Origin: Furcasterigmium furcatum
Lineage: Eukaryota > Ascomycota > Sordariomycetes > Glomerellales > Plectosphaerellaceae
Assembly: GCA_001599815.1 (NCBI GenBank)
Contig: BCIA01000004.1
Location: 1,552,862 to 1,616,861 of the forward strand
Reading direction: 5' to 3'
Length of the DNA: 64,000 nt
Shown here: positions 55,262-64,000 of the stretch, in pieces
How the letters are laid out: the number at the start of each line of letters is the position of its first letter
How positions within the stretch are numbered: the stretch's first letter is position 1
Notes under the pieces: model-generated
What the model was told of the DNA's origin: nothing
What the model saw: only the letters and a program-made list of their open reading frames with translations
The model's database searches: none
Translations under genes and position numbers: made by a program

Positions 55262-58246
55262 TTAGCAGCTTGTGCTTCCCTGAAGATCACGGGTGTTTCT
55301 TACCGAGGCTAAGATCGTCCTTCGTGCTTTGTGCGCCTTGTTCTGCCGGATGCCCATCAGCACCAAGGCTTGGAACACAATGGATGCGTCTGTGGTTTGA
55401 TATGCCAGCGGGGCCAGGATACCACCAGAATCCGCTTCACTTGAGCCCAGAAGCGGGATAAAGATTGAAATTGGGCTTCCTGGGGCACAGACAACAGTTG
55501 TTCCTAGAACAGTGCCATTAGAATCCTTGACCCTGACGATTCCGCTTGCGCAATGCCCTCTTAGAGCAAGGCCGTACAACTCGGCGACCTCAGGGCTGGC
55601 ATGTCGCTGAACAAGAGCGAGGACTCCCTCGGATTCCAGATGACCTGATCCCTGGATAAGATCGAAGGCAAGGTCTGCTCCCTTGATTTTGCCGACAACG
55701 TCCTCAGGCATGCTCCAGACGTCAATATTGTCGAGGATCAGATTTGTCAGTCGTATTGAAGGCTGATTAGTCCACCCTAGACGGGCGAACCACGCTTCGA
55801 GGGCGTCATCTCCAACAGGAACTCCGGGGAATGCGCCGGGAAACGAGCTGCCCAGTTGAATCTTGGATACACCTGACTGGTTCTTGAAATGAAGCATCAC
55901 TCGCCGATAGAGGGACCGACCGATGGAAAGGCTCCGTTTTGCCGGATCGACGACGATGGCGGATAGAATGCCGGTGTCTTTGATCGAGTATGTTGCAGCG
56001 AAGCCGTAAAGAACATTGGTACTGCTGTTCCGGACGACAAAGTGCGTTTCGTCCATCTGAGTATTCGAGTCGGCAAGCTCAAAGGTGGACTCCGTTGCCG
56101 AATCCAGAGGGCGAAGGCTGCTTGAACTCGTCTGCGACATAGTATGCAAGAGCCCTTTCAGGTAGGGTCCGTCGCGGGCGTGGCTGTATTTTTCGACGAT
56201 CCATGTTCGGCGGGACTTTGATGGTTTCTTGGTCCGCCGTAAACTCCCAGGAACGCTACCACGAGCGACACACTCGCCCCAAAGGACGCGAACCAGGGCC
56301 TGCATGGCATTCTCGGTGAAGTCAAAGGTGCAGACATAAGTTGAGATGGTCTTGTCGAGGATAAAGTCGTATGGGGAAGATGCCGCGATGACGATAACTG
56401 ACTTGCGCTGCCCCTGCATCCTGAGCACCGAGCACATCAGATCGACATGCTTGGCGAAACTGGCCTGGTAAAGATTGCGGCTGGCATTGACAGTCACCAC
56501 AATAATGGTTGATGCTCGTTGTATGAGGCTCTCATGACCTGCATGGCTGTTAGTCGCTTACAACCATGGTGACTGGGATTCCGGGGGCCTACTTGGCCGG
56601 ACTCCGTTCACCGTGTAACTGGTGTGCAAGAGTTTTGCACGTCGTGCTCTTGCCAATGAGCGTCCTAGTCCCCTGAAAACCTCTTCGTCGTTCAGTGGCG
56701 ATTTCTCTCCCGGGAAGATGCAGCCTGTATGGTTCTGCGAGCTTTGTTCGACCTTCGGAGACTGCAACATGACCTGGGCTAGCGACGACGCTGGCAAAGG
56801 CTTGACCAACGGCGTCAAGAGCAAAAGTTCTTCATCGTCCTGCATTGACTTGGAAAGAGGGATGAGTCCGTCTCTATCCCGAATGACTGTCATCGATCTG
56901 TCGTAGGCTTTTCGGGAGAGAGCTCTGTGCGAAGGGAGGAGCGATGCGAGCAGCGATAATCCTGGAGGGTGAAGGGCGGTCTGCCAATTCGTGTACGACG
57001 ACTTGAGACGCTTGATCCGACTGGTTGATTCCTTGAGTCTCTCAACCGAGAGGATATCATTTGCAATCCCCAGTTTGATCCCCTGGATAGCTTCGAGCTG
57101 GATCTCGAAAGACCTGCAGAGCATGATAAGATCGCACCCGGCTTCAATGGCCATGACTGCCCCATTTTGAATCCCGATATCATGGCTGAGTGCTTCCATT
57201 TCCAAGCATTCCGATATCGCAACACCATTGAAACCTAACTCGTGTCGTAAGAGGTCTTCAACGATCTGGCTCGATAAGAATGCGTGTGGAATGTTCATCG
57301 AGGGGTTGGATACACTGCAGCCACTAAGCAGTACGGCCTCAAGTCTTCCAGTTGCGATGGAATTTCGGAATGGAACAAGCGTGGATGAATAGAGCTCCTC
57401 TGCAGTTTGGGTGATGATGGGCATATCCAAGCTTGACCCGAGGAAGTCCAAGGCTCCGGAAGAAGGGAAATGCTTCCCACAGGAGATGATCCCTGCATCT
57501 CTGATACCGTTCATGGCTGCGATACCATAACTCGAGACTTCTTGAGGGTCGTCCCCGACGGCACGGACGCCAAGAGGCTGGAAGCCGGTGTTCAGCAGAA
57601 CGTCAAAGACTGGGCCTAGTATCATATTGATACCACAGGCCCCGATCGCCTCTGACTTGGCCTTGTTGATCTCATACGTGAGATCAACGGCGCCAGCCGC
57701 CGCCATACCCATCGCACTGGGAAATTCGGAGATGAATTCTTGATCATAGAGGCTGTTGACACCCCCATTTTCCTGGTCGATTGCGATCAGGAGCGGCTGG
57801 GGGTGTTTGGCTCTGTAGGCAATCGTTTGGAGCTCTTGCACGAGCTTCGTCGCGTGCTCGGCAGCTGTGGCAAATGTCAGTGAGGAGCAGCGAGATGATT
57901 GACGACTGTCGCGTTGAAACAATCCAATCTTAATATCAGTGACTTACACTTCAGGTTCTTGGCCGTCAAGAATATTGAACCAACGTGAAATTCTTCGATC
58001 AATCGTCGGATTTGGGGCGTCACTTCGGATTCATCCCAGCCCATGATGAGCATTTGGCCGATGGACCTGCATGGTGTAAGCGCATTTGCTCTTGGCTCAA
58101 CCAGAAGCCACGACCCGCGAGACTGGACTACGGTTCGCAGCTCGTGCTATTAAAAAAAAGGCAGTGAAGTGTCATATTTCGGGGCTACCGTACCATTCCA
58201 AATCTTCACGGGCCGCATCACGAGTTTCGGTGGACGTTTGTGACAT
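55262..58246 (-). CDS. ngs1: Ngs1-type GlcNAc sensor: GH3 (NagZ-like) domain fused to GNAT domain
   Basis: Four exons (58246-58194, 58066-57948, 57864-56593, 56538-55262) give 906 aa. Residues ~18-350 form a GH3 beta-N-acetylglucosaminidase-like barrel ('IGQMLIMGWDESEVTPQ', 'IAIDQENGGV', 'NMILGPVFDVL'). Residues ~600-770 form a GNAT domain ('LSAIVVDPAKRSLSIGRSLY'). The canonical K-H-F-P-G-H-G motif with downstream D-S-H reads 'KHFPSSG' with 'GSSLDMP' (K188-P206), and the nucleophile position in 'GVAISECLEMEA' is Glu (about 276). The barrel therefore probably binds rather than cleaves GlcNAc, as known for Candida Ngs1, which is recruited by the Ndt80-like Rep1/Ron1. No signal peptide: nuclear or cytosolic. 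The short first exon is the least certain part. Confidence 0.88.
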
Positions 58247-59066
58247 GGCAGACCGTCGATGTTTTTTTCAGCACGGAGACACTCGTCATGACAGAGATGT
58301 GGGTGGGGACCCTTCTATTTAAACAGCCTACAGCAGCCTGGCTGTCCAAGGCCTACCACCGATGCCGTGAGGAGAAGTCTTTGTTTGTACTAGTAGACGA
58401 ACTATCAAGCACGTCGCTCCTCGAGATTCCAAACTCAACAGAAGCACTCGATTTACTGGAAGAATTGAGATCCATGGGAAGTACAGTGATTGAAGGCAGT
58501 TTTGACTCCCGATATTTCTTTCACCATCAAACTTCGCAATGGCCAAAGGTCGAGTGTTAAGGCGCGTTGAAAAGGCTTCACATCTCGCAAACCCGTGTGG
58601 AGCTGGCTGGAACCACAGGCGGGAGACCGTGCACGTCGTCACGTAGCAGGCGACGTTACATGGCCACGAGCCCGCATTTGGCTAAGCGGATGTCCTGATT
58701 GGGCGCCCCAATGGCCCACCCCAGGTACCTATCTGACGCCAGGCGGCTCGTGGTGAGAGGGGCAACTAATCAAGAGGCCTGGCATGAGAGTTCGGAAGGC
58801 TTGAGAAGTGAGGAGAGTGCCTCGTTTTAATGCAATTTTTGGCCCCGACAGCTATCTCCCAGCGTGTACCCAACCTTGAAGCTCAGCTGGCCCTATAATT
58901 GTAGTGGGCTTCACCATAGAATCCTGGGTCGAGACCCCTAGCTGACCGAGCCTGCTCGTTTCGATAACAGGAGACAGCAAGTGCCATTATTTTCCGCAAA
59001 TCATTAGATAGTCAATAGAACGAAATGGATGGTTTATATCGACTATAATCTCGGTATTATCCCGTT
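58247..59066. other. intergenic upstream of the Ngs1-like gene
   Basis: About 0.8 kb. A CGCAAAT, matching the core of the Ndt80-type site CRCAAAW, stands at 58995-59001, but it is about 750 bp from the start and could be chance. A 106-aa plus-strand frame (58240-58560) overlaps the first exon and has no motif. Confidence 0.45.
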
Positions 59067-60787
59067 CTACCCGTGGTTGATATTTGCAGACTCAGCTGCG
59101 ATCTCCATTGTCGCCCCAAGCGCAACTCCGGCTCCGAGAAGTGAGCTTTGCTGGGCTGGAATGAACGTGATCTTCCCTACCACCTCCTCTCTGTCTCCTA
59201 CAATTTGAGCCACGAGATCATCAACATAAGTCTGACACATATCCGAGTATCCTGGGTAGTTCTCGACAACGCTCCCAGTGCACGCAACCACGGTTTCGTC
59301 GAGGTCAGCCTCCGCCTGGATGGCTTCCCTTTCAACCCCTTGAACCGATGCGGCAACTGATTCTAGTGCCTCTCGTCGAAGGTCCCAGAAAGCATGGACG
59401 GCGACGGAAGTAATTGCTGCTGAGCGGCGGGAAATGATGGCGCAAATCGAGCGCAAGAAGGTGCGGTTCCTTTCTGTAAGATGGAAGGGAGACTCGACGG
59501 CCTTTTCAAGGTCAATGAACACGTTGCTTTTGTATTTTAGCCGCAGGTACTTTCAGTTGAGCCAGGAAGAAATAGATACCTTTCGATGAGTGACAGCATC
59601 TCAGTTTTGAGCGAATATGGCTTTTGGAAGGCTTTCGGCACGACTCCGTCGAACAGGCCGGTGGTCTCGATAGCTTCAACCAGGACCAGCCTCAGAATCT
59701 CTCCGAGGTACATCCCGCTGACCATCGTCTCCAATGGCTGGAAGTCGGGCCTGGGAAGGGAATTGCTCAATGCGGCATCCCAGCGTGTCTGGGGCAGGAC
59801 ACCCTGGCCGAACATGCTGAGCTCCGCATTCACGACAACACTTCGAGCCTCTGCCAGCCATTGCTGGGGTCTCTCACCGAGCTTCCCCTTGCCGATAAGT
59901 GATAACGGGAGGTAACCCGCCATGTTGATGCCCGTGCCCAGGATCAACCCGAATCGCGTCGATGGGTGCGTATAGGTTTGGGAAATCAAAGTGGCGCTGC
60001 TGTCATTGAGCAGGATGTGGATCTTGGCGGTGAAACCGGCGCGTAGACAGGCCGCTTCGACCAAGGAGCCGAGATCTTCGCCCATGAGTGTATCGGCTGC
60101 TCGGAAAGCCTTTCCCATTGCCTGGAGACGGCCGCTACTCGGTGATGTTTGTCTGAGGGAGCCGGATCAGTATTTGTTCCACCGCATGGGATAGGGGCTG
60201 CCGCACTCGACAGGGAAGCTCCACGTCAGGGCCAGCGGGAAAGAATCCAGTCCGCCTGAAGTCAAGCTGTCTTGCTTTTCTCCCAGTGTCTCGACGATTC
60301 TGGCCGCCATCCAATCGAAGAAGGCAGTGCCGACGAGATCCTTGACCTCCTTTCCCACGTGGAAGGCTTTCATCTCGACAAACCGAGACCGGGGCTCCTC
60401 GCTTTCGTCTATATTCGCCATCAAATCAACGATGGCAACACGAAAGGTCGAGCCTCCGAGATCCAGAGCCGCATATCTCCCCTTTTCTTTGCCCGTTGCG
60501 AGTTTGTGATTGTAGGAAGGAAGCATGCATGCTGGGTCGGTCTGCAGCCGCTCTCGGAATTGTGATTTCAGGCCCCTCGACGCTTGGAGAATCCGCTCTG
60601 GGGCGAAGGGGCCGAGAAACTCCCTTTGAACCTCTAGAAGAAAATCATCGGTTGTTCTTTGCCACCCGCAATCTCCAATGGTGGTACGAGAGCCCTGTTT
60701 GACACCGTCACCGCTGCCTTTGCTTGGACCTGGGCACAGCAGCCCGCGGGTGAATTGAGTGAGTATTTCCGAGCCCAGAATCGCCAT
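59067..60787 (-). CDS. hxk3: hexokinase-family N-acetylglucosamine kinase
   Basis: Three exons (60787-60207, 60152-59580, 59526-59067) give 537 aa. Hexokinase motifs in order: phosphate-1 'ALDLGGSTFRVAI', sugar-binding 'LTWSFPVEQTSPSSGRLQA' (completed by splicing), connect/phosphate-2-like 'LNDSSATLISQTY', adenosine 'GLILGTGINMAGY', and C-terminal 'LGAGVALGAT'. Departures from glucose hexokinases (usual 'NDTVGTL' and 'GTGTNACY') fit the divergent fungal Hxk1/Hxk3 class that phosphorylates GlcNAc to GlcNAc-6-phosphate, the first step of the pathway. Its position between an Ngs1-type sensor and the deacetylase gene supports this strongly. Cytosolic; no targeting signal seen. Confidence 0.9.
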
Positions 60788-61611
60788 GGTGACCGGAGTC
60801 GATGGTCTAAGTTGTTAGAGGTGCAGATGGCTGGCCGAATCGAATCGCAAGGTGAGAAGGGATGTTAGAGATGTCGGAGTGATATGTGGACTATGGGCTG
60901 AAGGCACCACAACGATGAGGGCTAGTGGGACTGAGTCTCTGTGTTTCATCACAAATATTTTGCAATGTTGCCTCACGGGTCCGCGACAAATATTCGCAAT
61001 TGTCAGGCTCGGGCAGAAGGGCAGAAAGGTAACCGTGTTGTAATTAGGATAAAAGTGGGTGTTGGCAACCAGACTAGTCCCGTCGAGACACTGGTTAGGG
61101 CGACCCGGCCACTTCGGCCAGCAGAATTATGCAACGTAAGCTGCAACCGATTCCTTTTTAGCAGCACTGGCGAGTGACCGTTAATTTTACGCAAGCGTCA
61201 CGACGTTCCGTGTCTCTACAGGCGAGTCTGAAGAACCGTGCTAATGCAACATGGTATGGTTGGATTGTTTTCCAGAGTCTACGCAAGTCCCTGGGGGCAC
61301 TTCCTGACAACAGCGGTACCGACCGCGGGACTGCATGAAGGGACGGTAGGATCTTGGTAATGGATCGTGCTATGCTGATGACTTGGTAAGACCGCAGAGA
61401 GACTTTGTTCCCCGCATCCCCGTTGGCATCTGCGGCATCCTCATATGGTTAGAAGCAAGTAGAAGTAGGGAATAACGCTGGGTATTTCTCATGTCATTTT
61501 GTTACAGTAAAATATCGCTTTGATCTGCCCTGCCTCTGGATACTGTGGAAGTCTTGAAATGGCCTGTAATGGTTGACGTGGGGGCAGTACACGGCTTCGA
61601 TAGATGGCATC
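60788..61611. other. intergenic, promoter of the GlcNAc kinase gene
   Basis: About 0.8 kb between same-strand genes. No gene recognised. It includes a CACAAAT element described separately; the region 61200-61600 is 3' flank of the Ndt80-like gene. Confidence 0.5.
60950..60956 (+). promoter_or_regulatory. possible Ndt80-type (MSE-like) element CACAAAT
   Basis: CACAAAT at 163 bp upstream of the kinase ATG fits CRCAAAW, the core recognised by Ndt80-family proteins. The adjacent gene encodes such a protein, and Ron1 is known to control GlcNAc genes. A 7-mer like this is expected by chance every few kb, so support is weak. Confidence 0.3.
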
Positions 61612-63064
61612 CTACACGCGTGTCGTTAGATGGTGCTCAGAGGTGATCAACAGTAGGCATGAAAGTACGGACCAGTCATCTGCGGCCAAGGGGAAATACT
61701 CATAGTAGGCATCATCATCCTCTTCAGGATCAAAACTGGAAGCCGGCGCGTCCTGGGCAGAAGGCACGGGAGAGACTTCTTCCTGGTCCGCGGGGCCCAG
61801 ATTGTCATCGAAAAGGGATAGGCTGAGGACATCTGCCGTTGAGGGGAGGCTCGGCGGGGCAAATGCATGTGACGAGGATGCAGGCGTCTCGAGGGCGGCT
61901 GCAAATCTCTTTGGTGCCCGGCTTGTTCGGGGTTGTTGTGAAGATGAGGGACTCTGGATAGGAAGCTGGAGATGGTCAGAAAACTCGCCAATGATATCTT
62001 CCCGGGCAACGGACCTGGCGCGGTGTAGACGCAGATGGCGTATGAGCACGTCCGGGCTCATCATCGGCAGGTGCTGTGGCATCGAGGAACGGCCGCTTAT
62101 CCGGCCTCTGAACGCGAGAGATGGGGATTTCCTTTTGACTTCCAAAGTTTCTCGGGCTTCTTCCTCGCACGATCACAGGGCTGGAATGGATCTCTGCGAG
62201 CTTCACGCATGGTCCCATGTCAGTTTCGGCGTGCAGGTGGACTTGCACAATGTAGTGCTGCTGAGGGCCCTTCCGCCGGCCGTTGTTGGCGGTGGAATGC
62301 TTGAACTGTAGCCGCGTCCAGGCCATCTTGAAGCTGGGGCCCACGGGTTCTCGGTAGAACGTGTTGTTGGGGAGAGTGAACGGGCAGACGGGAGGTGAGC
62401 CCATGGCCCATAACGCGTTGCCAGTGACCGGGTCGGTGGTCTTCCACGACGTTGAGACGATATCGGTTGGGTTTCCAGATATGGATTCCTTAGCGACGAC
62501 GGACGCCATCAGCTGCGTGATGGCGAACTCGTTGCCCTGCTCGTCGAGGACGTACTTGGGCTGCTGCGAGAGCGCGACGTCCCCGAGACACTGCCACAGG
62601 TTGCGTCGATAGCAGGTGAGCTCGGGTCGTTCGGCCTGCTCGTCGTTGAAGATGTCCTCGGCCACGAAAAACATTCCGCCGATCTCCGCTGTCATGGTGA
62701 GCTGCACGGGGCGCCTCAATTCGTCGAGCAGCGTGGCCGCCATGGCCGGTTTCGAGAACAGGAGGAGCGCATTCTCGAGTTGCATGGACAGCTCCTGGGG
62801 AACGGGCGACTCCTTCGAGCGACCTTGCGCAGACTCGTTGCTCCCTCGAGCCGAGGAGAATGGCTCGGCGAACTGAAGCAGCGGCGCGGCGCCATTCAGA
62901 TCGAGCGGCAGCACGCTGCTGCCTCTGCCGCCATGTCTCGGGGGCGGCCAGATCAGGGGGTCGTCAAACATGGGCAGGCCCAGCATGTCCATCTCGTCGA
63001 CACAGCCATGGTCGTGAATCTCCGGGATATCGCAGGCTGTGGAAGGGGACGGCAACGGCGGCAT
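61612..63064 (-). CDS. ron1: Ndt80-like transcription factor (Ron1/Rep1 type)
   Basis: Two exons (63064-62015 and 61965-61612; 49-nt intron with CTGAC branch and CTCCAG acceptor) give 467 aa. The NDT80/PhoG DNA-binding domain covers about residues 95-310: 'LTMTAEIGGMFFVAEDIFN', 'LTCYRRNLWQC', 'SWKTTDPVTG', 'FKMAWTRLQFKHSTANNGRR' and 'SSPVIVRGRSPRNF'. The tail is Pro/Ser-rich and ends with an acidic stretch ('DPEEDDDAYYEYF'), a likely activation region. Ron1 in Trichoderma and Rep1 in Candida activate GlcNAc catabolic genes, and its place within the cluster supports that role here. The donor GTCCGT of the intron is weak, but the acidic tail is reached only through it. Confidence 0.88.
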
Positions 63065-63436
63065 TCTGCCTGTCGCGTATGAAGCGACGACTAGAAGCTT
63101 CAGCGGAGGACAGGGTTGCGCGCCGTGGCCAGGCGACAGGATCGAAGCATGAGGAATGTTGGCGATCGTGGAGGTCCTAGAGTGTCGGAGATGAATGCGA
63201 CCGGACGTGAGGTGGCGGGAGGTGCAAAGTCGATGCCTGGGGCAGCCCAGGACCGAGCCGAGTGCTTGGGCGATGGCAGCTTGGGCCCTCCAGGAGCCAA
63301 CTAGTACCTAACTTACTTAAGGCGGGTTAGAGCGTCCCTGGTCGCCACGCCGTCCCTCTTACGGATCACGGGACACGCGAGCATTATTCTCCAAACTTTG
63401 TTTATCTCAGTTTCCTGTCCTGCTGAAATACCGGTC
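63065..63436. other. intergenic upstream of the Ndt80-like gene
   Basis: About 0.37 kb. It holds the promoter of the Ndt80-like gene and the 3' flank of the deacetylase gene; no site stands out. Confidence 0.5.
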
Positions 63437-64000
63437 CTAACTATGCTCTTCGGGATAGACCCGGGTTCCAAACTTCCATACTTCATCCACAGCAAGCTGG
63501 GTGGCCCCGTTCTGCCTCGTCTCCGAGAGAATCACGAGGTCTGCATCCTTGCCATGATCCAGGCTCCCCTTCGCGCCGAAGACACCCATCATCTTCGCGG
63601 GCGTGGCCGTGACGGCGTTTAACGCCTCCGGAATCGACGCGTCGGACCATTCCAGGAAGTTGTTCACGCATTCGATGAGGCTGATCGAGCTGTGGTGACC
63701 GCTTAGCTGGCGAAGCAGATAGAGAGAGAAAATTTTCAATGATCACATACCTTCCAGCAATGGTTTCCGTGCCCTCCAGAAGACAGGTGGTTCCCTTCTT
63801 GACAATGCTGCTAGACGATCCCCCGTTGGTCCACTCGTACGTCCCGTCTGGCAATCCCATCATGTGCATCGCGTCGGTAACAAGAACAAAGCCATCAGGG
63901 TAGGACTTGAAGGCCACCGTCACGGTCGTGGGATGCAGGTGGATGCCGTCGGCGATGACTCCGTAGTACGGTCGATGGGGATTTTGGGGGTTGCCGAGGA
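63437..64000 (-). CDS. dac1: N-acetylglucosamine-6-phosphate deacetylase, C-terminal part (runs off window)
   Basis: Exons 64000-63751 (5' end cut by the window) and 63689-63437 around a 61-nt intron (GTATGT...CACCACAG). About 167 codons are visible. Family motifs are 'GVIADGIHLHP', a substrate/metal-site block, 'LVTDAMHMMGLPDG' with the catalytic Asp, and 'TPAKMMGVFGAKGSL' plus 'GKDADLVIL' of the small beta domain. The enzyme turns GlcNAc-6-phosphate into glucosamine-6-phosphate and acetate in the cytosol, the step after the kinase encoded at 59067-60787. Same strand and order as expected for the fungal GlcNAc cluster. The deaminase and GlcNAc transporter genes may lie just beyond the right edge. 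Confidence 0.93.

Noticed and set aside
56539..56569. A 23-nt intron in the sensor gene using the GTAAGC donor near 56561.
   Set aside because: It gives the wrong phase. The donor GTAGGC at 56592 gives a 54-nt intron with a GACTAAC branch and joins the frames exactly.

Overview
The window looks like nuclear DNA of a filamentous ascomycete (Pezizomycotina, probably a Sordariomycete). Most genes carry short introns (about 48-127 nt) with GTANGT-like donors, CTAAC/CTGAC branch sites and YAG acceptors. Coding DNA is GC-rich, intergenic stretches are long, and the gene content is fungal: a CFEM/Pth11-type receptor, Zn2Cys6 and Ndt80-like regulators, fungal BTB and MYND proteins. Exon boundaries below were worked out by hand from reading frame, splice signals and family motifs. 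No tRNA, rRNA or CRISPR array was seen.

Layout, left to right: 2-oxoglutarate/Fe(II) oxygenase (-), GH27 alpha-galactosidase (+), Tps2-type trehalose-6-phosphate phosphatase (-) with an AGGGG-rich upstream region, BTB protein (-), short-chain dehydrogenase (+), COG5 Golgi tether subunit (-) divergent from a DUF2434-like membrane protein (+), a 5.4-kb stretch without a gene I can support, a C2H2 zinc-finger regulator (+), a MYND-finger protein (+) flanked by related repeat arrays in opposite orientation, a CFEM-Pth11-like receptor (-), a broken gene containing a 50-base G run (-), then a Rieske protein, a GNAT acetyltransferase and a second 2-oxoglutarate oxygenase (all +).

Two groups look like functional units. 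At 38.0-45.6 kb a regulator with two complete Zn2Cys6 clusters in tandem lies beside an intracellular arylsulfatase and a sugar-porter-type transporter that share a divergent promoter. The 10-mer CGGCTCTCGG occurs in the regulator's own promoter (twice, opposite orientations) and in the shared promoter (two exact copies, two one-mismatch copies), which suggests an autoregulated sulfate-ester uptake and desulfation regulon. At 55.3-64.0 kb four genes on one strand match the fungal N-acetylglucosamine catabolic cluster: an Ngs1-type sensor (degenerate GH3 domain plus GNAT), a hexokinase-family GlcNAc kinase, an Ndt80-like regulator of the Ron1 type, and the C-terminal part of GlcNAc-6-phosphate deacetylase, which runs off the window.

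Between these groups lie a GH140-like secreted glycosidase gene with an in-frame TAG, an UNC93-like transporter, an Mpv17-family protein and a DUF1479 protein. Several genes show splicing oddities: two GC-AG introns in transporter genes and two stop-free introns whose length is a multiple of three, one of which splits a zinc finger.
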